Source: a virus
DNA length: 27,206 bases
IMG/VR virus record: IMGVR_UViG_3300022198_004556
Location: 1 to 27,206 of that record
Reading direction: 5' to 3' (one strand)
Shown here: positions 24,525 through 27,206 of the stretch, one piece after another
How the letters are laid out: each line of letters begins with the position of its first letter
Position numbering within the stretch: the first letter of the stretch is position 1
Notes under the pieces: generated by a model
Seen by the model: the letters and a program-made list of their open reading frames with translations, nothing else
What the model was told of the DNA's origin: nothing
Databases searched by the model: none
Translations under genes and position numbers: made by a program

Positions 24525-25280
24525 ATGGCATCACCAGCATCAAGACAAGAACTGATCGATTTTTGTTTGCGCAGACTCGGCGAGCCTGTGCTTGAGATTA
24601 ACGTTGATGTTGATCAAATCGAAGACAAGGTTGACGATGCGATTCAGAAGTATCAAGAGTTTCATAGTGATGCTACGCTTCGCACTTATCTGAAGTATCA
24701 GGTGACTGCCGCAGACGTTGCAAATAAGTATGTTCCTATTTCATCTAATATTATTTTTGTTTCGAAAGTGTTTCCGTTTTCGACAACGTTCGGATCATCT
24801 GGTAACCTATTCGATATTCGTTACCAGATGTTTTTGAATAACATGGGCGACTTTATCAACTTTGCAGGTGATCTTGCTTATCTGTATCAGATGGAACAGT
24901 ATCTGAGCATGATTGACATGCAACTTCATGGTCATCCTACAGTCAAGTTTTCGCGTCGACAAAATCGTCTGTATATCTACGGTGACTTTGAAGATCAAGA
25001 CCTAAAAGAAGGCGACTATCTTGTTGCTGAAGTTTATCAGACGATTGATCCCGACACGCACACAAGCATCTATAATGATATGTTCATTAAAGACTACACC
25101 ACTGCGCTGATTAAACAGCAATGGGGTGCGAATCTTAGTAAGTTTGAAGGAATGCAATTACCCGGTGGTGTTACGCTAAACGGTAGACAAATCTTTGAAG
25201 ATGCAACTGCCGATATTGAAAGATTAGAAGAGAAACTGAGAAACGAGCAAGAGCTTCCCGTCGATTTCTTTGTAGGTTAA
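24525..25280 (+). CDS. 13: Neck protein gp13 (head completion)
   Basis: The start ATG at 24525 is five bases after the preceding stop. The sequence follows T4 gp13 and its marine relatives through its whole length: ELIDFCLRRLGEPVLEINVD, then VDDAIQKYQEFH, DIRYQMFLN, RRQNRLYIYGDF, TALIKQQWGANLSKFEG and PGGVTLNGRQIF. gp13 binds the portal and, with gp14, closes the DNA-filled head and offers the docking face for the tail. Length is near 250 residues, slightly short of the T4 protein (309). It is followed one base later by gene 14 as in T4. Confidence 0.92.
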   Translation: MASPASRQELIDFCLRRLGEPVLEINVDVDQIEDKVDDAIQKYQEFHSDATLRTYLKYQVTAADVANKYVPISSNIIFVSKVFPFSTTFGSSGNLFDIRYQMFLNNMGDFINFAGDLAYLYQMEQYLSMIDMQLHGHPTVKFSRRQNRLYIYGDFEDQDLKEGDYLVAEVYQTIDPDTHTSIYNDMFIKDYTTALIKQQWGANLSKFEGMQLPGGVTLNGRQIFEDATADIERLEEKLRNEQELPVDFFVG

Positions 25281-25281
25281 A

Positions 25282-26172
25282 ATGGCAACAAATAGGTATT
25301 TTACACAAGGAACGGCATCTGAGCAAAGACTTTATGAAGATATTATTATTGAGTCGCTTAAAATCTATGGTCAAGATGTTTACTACATTCCTCGCGAGAT
25401 AGTCAAAAGAGATTCCATCTTTGACGACGATGCTGTCTCGCGGTTTAGTAATGCCTATCGTATCGAAATGTATATCGAAAACGTCGAAGGTTTTGATGGT
25501 GAGGGGGATTTATTTTCGAAGTTTGGCGTTGAACTTCGTGACGCGGCTACATTCATTGTAGCCAGACGCCGTTGGAATAGCGCTGTACAATATTACGAAA
25601 ATACTGGTGTCAACCAATTTTATCGACCTCGTGAAGGCGATTTAATCTACTTAACGTTATCGAAGTCTTTCTTTGAAATTACAAAAGTCGAGACCGAAAC
25701 ACCTTTCTATCAACTAAAAGACTTACCTGTTTTTAGAATTCGCGCAGAACTCTTTGAGTACAATGACGAAGACTTTGACACAGGTCTTGAAATCGATACT
25801 ATCGAAGCCAATCATGCATATCAGAGATTGCTCGTGTTTGATTTGGCTCAAATGACGGGTAAGTACGAAGTTGGGGATACCTTGACGCAAACAAATCCAA
25901 ACGGTTTCACTATTACTGGTGACGTTGTTAAGATTGATGCCTCGGTATCTTCTCAATATAAAGTATGGGTTGCTCACGCGGGCGCTGACGATGGCGAAGT
26001 TCACACCTTTAGCACATTGTACAGAATAGAAAATGAGAATGGAATCGGTGGTAAACCTACGTCTGTGAGTGAAGAAGATTTACAAGAAGGGAATCAAAAT
26101 ACAGCTTTTGACACAGAGGCTTCAAATATTCTTGATTTCTCTGAATCGAATCCCTTCGGAGATCCAGTATAA
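25282..26172 (+). CDS. 14: Neck protein gp14 (head completion)
   Basis: The ATG at 25282 is one base after the gene 13 stop. EQRLYEDIIIESLKIYGQDV and YYIPREIVKRDSIFDDD (residues 14-50) are strongly like T4 gp14, as is the partner order with gp13 and gp15. gp14 forms the lower ring of the neck. The 296-residue length is close to the T4 protein (256) with a little extra at the C-terminus, which is acidic and low in complexity (EEDLQEGNQNTAFDTEASN). Its stop overlaps the next start (TAATG). Confidence 0.92.
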   Translation: MATNRYFTQGTASEQRLYEDIIIESLKIYGQDVYYIPREIVKRDSIFDDDAVSRFSNAYRIEMYIENVEGFDGEGDLFSKFGVELRDAATFIVARRRWNSAVQYYENTGVNQFYRPREGDLIYLTLSKSFFEITKVETETPFYQLKDLPVFRIRAELFEYNDEDFDTGLEIDTIEANHAYQRLLVFDLAQMTGKYEVGDTLTQTNPNGFTITGDVVKIDASVSSQYKVWVAHAGADDGEVHTFSTLYRIENENGIGGKPTSVSEEDLQEGNQNTAFDTEASNILDFSESNPFGDPV

Positions 26173-27206
26173 TGTTCGGCACATATTTCTATCATCAAAG
26201 AATACGCAAAGCAGTGGCTGTCTTTGGTTCTCTGTTTAACAACATTAACGTTGTGAGAACAAATGCGGCAGGAGACGTAATCAGTCAAGTGAAGGTGCCT
26301 TTGTCTTATGCACCTCGCCGTGATTTCTTGGCTAGAATAGACGCCATGCAGAACGGTGAAGAAGCCGAACGTCAGATTGCTGTTAAGCTACCAAGAATGT
26401 CTTTTGAAATTCTTTCGATGAGCTATGATCCTACGAGACAATTACCAAAGATGAACAAGTGTGTGACTTTTCCTGATAACTTTACAGGGAAAGCACAAGA
26501 AGTTTACACACCAGTTCCATACACTATTGGATTTCAGCTAAGCATATACGCTAAGTCGCAAGACGACGCTTTGCAAATTGTTGAGCAGATTCTGCCATAC
26601 TTTACGCCACAGTATACGGTAACTGTTAAGCCTCTTTCTGATTTCGACACGAAAGAAGATACACCCATTTCGTTAACGGGGCTTACTTTCAGTGACGACT
26701 TCGAAGGTCTTTTAGAAGCGCGAAGAACGATTGTTTACACACTTGACTTTGAAATGAAGTTAAGTCTATATAAAAACGTTTCGTCTTCGGCTTCTATTAT
26801 TACACAAGCTGACGTTAATTTTTACGAGACAGGAAAGGATGGTATTCTTTCTACGGTTTCTGTGAATACATTCTCACAAGAAGGATTGAGCGGAACGATT
26901 TCAGAAGATGGTGGTACTATAACAAATAGTAACTTCAAAATCAAGTACGCACCTCGCGAAATTTCGTCTCTTGAAGTATCGACTAATCCAACTTATGGTA
27001 CTGCTTCAGTAACTTTGACTGAGAATACGACAACTGAAACTGGTAGAATTGTCGCAACAGGTTCTTGGTCATATACGCCTGACGAAGACTGGTATGGAAC
27101 TGACACGTTTGTTGTGCAAGCAAATATCACTGGTGGCGGTAGTATAAGAACTACGATTACAGTTAACGTATCACCCTCAGAAAAAGATGCTATTGACGAT
27201 ACATTT
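26172..27206 (+). CDS. 15: Tail-completion/sheath-terminator protein gp15 with Ig-like C-terminal extension (partial)
   Basis: The ATG at 26172 shares its A with the gene 14 stop. The frame stays open to the end of the window (345 residues, no stop). Residues 1-230 follow T4 gp15: MFGTYFYHQ, ARIDAMQNGEEAERQIAVKL, and QIVEQILPYFTPQY (nearly identical to T4). gp15 forms a hexameric ring ending the tail tube and sheath and docks to the neck. T4 gp15 is 272 residues, but here the chain goes on with a cadherin/VCBS-type Ig domain (about 250-335): YGTASVTLT, SWSYTPDEDWYGTDTF, then TTITVNVSP. KDAIDDTF at the very end looks like the opening of a second such domain. The total length is unknown. Confidence 0.85.
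   Translation, partial: MFGTYFYHQRIRKAVAVFGSLFNNINVVRTNAAGDVISQVKVPLSYAPRRDFLARIDAMQNGEEAERQIAVKLPRMSFEILSMSYDPTRQLPKMNKCVTFPDNFTGKAQEVYTPVPYTIGFQLSIYAKSQDDALQIVEQILPYFTPQYTVTVKPLSDFDTKEDTPISLTGLTFSDDFEGLLEARRTIVYTLDFEMKLSLYKNVSSSASIITQADVNFYETGKDGILSTVSVNTFSQEGLSGTISEDGGTITNSNFKIKYAPREISSLEVSTNPTYGTASVTLTENTTTETGRIVATGSWSYTPDEDWYGTDTFVVQANITGGGSIRTTITVNVSPSEKDAIDDTF

Overview
The window is a late, structural-gene block of a T4-like contractile-tailed phage (myovirus), most likely one infecting a marine bacterium (cyanophage or pelagiphage type). Every gene I can support lies on the + strand, spacing is tight (several stop/start overlaps), and the order 8 ... 13, 14, 15 matches the T4 baseplate/neck block. 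The T4 genes 9 to 12 and wac, which normally sit between 8 and 13, are replaced by a set of unrelated or strongly remodelled fibre, baseplate and modification genes. Phage T4-type late promoter elements (TATAAATA, or the looser NATAAATA) precede three or four of the genes. No RNA genes, CRISPR arrays, insertion sequences or convincing terminators were seen, and no gene-free stretch exceeds about 50 bases.

Layout: the 3' part of gp8 (baseplate wedge, 1-878); a 1,798-residue DUF4815-type baseplate/fibre-hub protein (882-6278); a 77-residue coiled-coil protein (6278-6511); a 3,237-residue tandem-repeat protein (6545-16258); a 159-residue charged helical protein (16274-16753); a GT-A-like glycosyltransferase (16737-17471) directly followed by a 2-oxoglutarate/Fe(II)-oxygenase-like protein (17472-18146); then a fibre/baseplate module (18192-24519) with two small beta proteins, two DS-rich fibre proteins and a 1,058-residue fibre with four Cys-Arg-Asp repeats and a beta-helix; then neck proteins gp13 and gp14 and a partial gp15 that carries an Ig/cadherin-like extension and runs off the end of the window.

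The outstanding object is the 3,237-residue protein. About 2,700 of its residues are built from an octapeptide Y-x-G-[D/N]-[F/Y]-x-x-x. Three octets plus a short linker form a turn-like unit. In the first half the linker is five residues (YVDDQ type) and the unit is 29 residues; in the second half it is four residues (FEGQ type) and the unit is 28 residues. The register is exact over long stretches. The D/N choice follows the octet's place in the unit. A 100-residue Trp-rich domain splits the array, and there is no lysine between residues 412 and 3219. It is probably a very long, acidic, aromatic-ladder fibre or beta-solenoid on the virion.

Inferred working of the block: gp8 and the DUF4815 protein form baseplate and fibre attachment; the repeat protein and the three fibre-like proteins make the host-contact apparatus; the glycosyltransferase/oxygenase pair may modify these proteins or a host glycan; gp13, gp14 and gp15 complete head and tail and join them.
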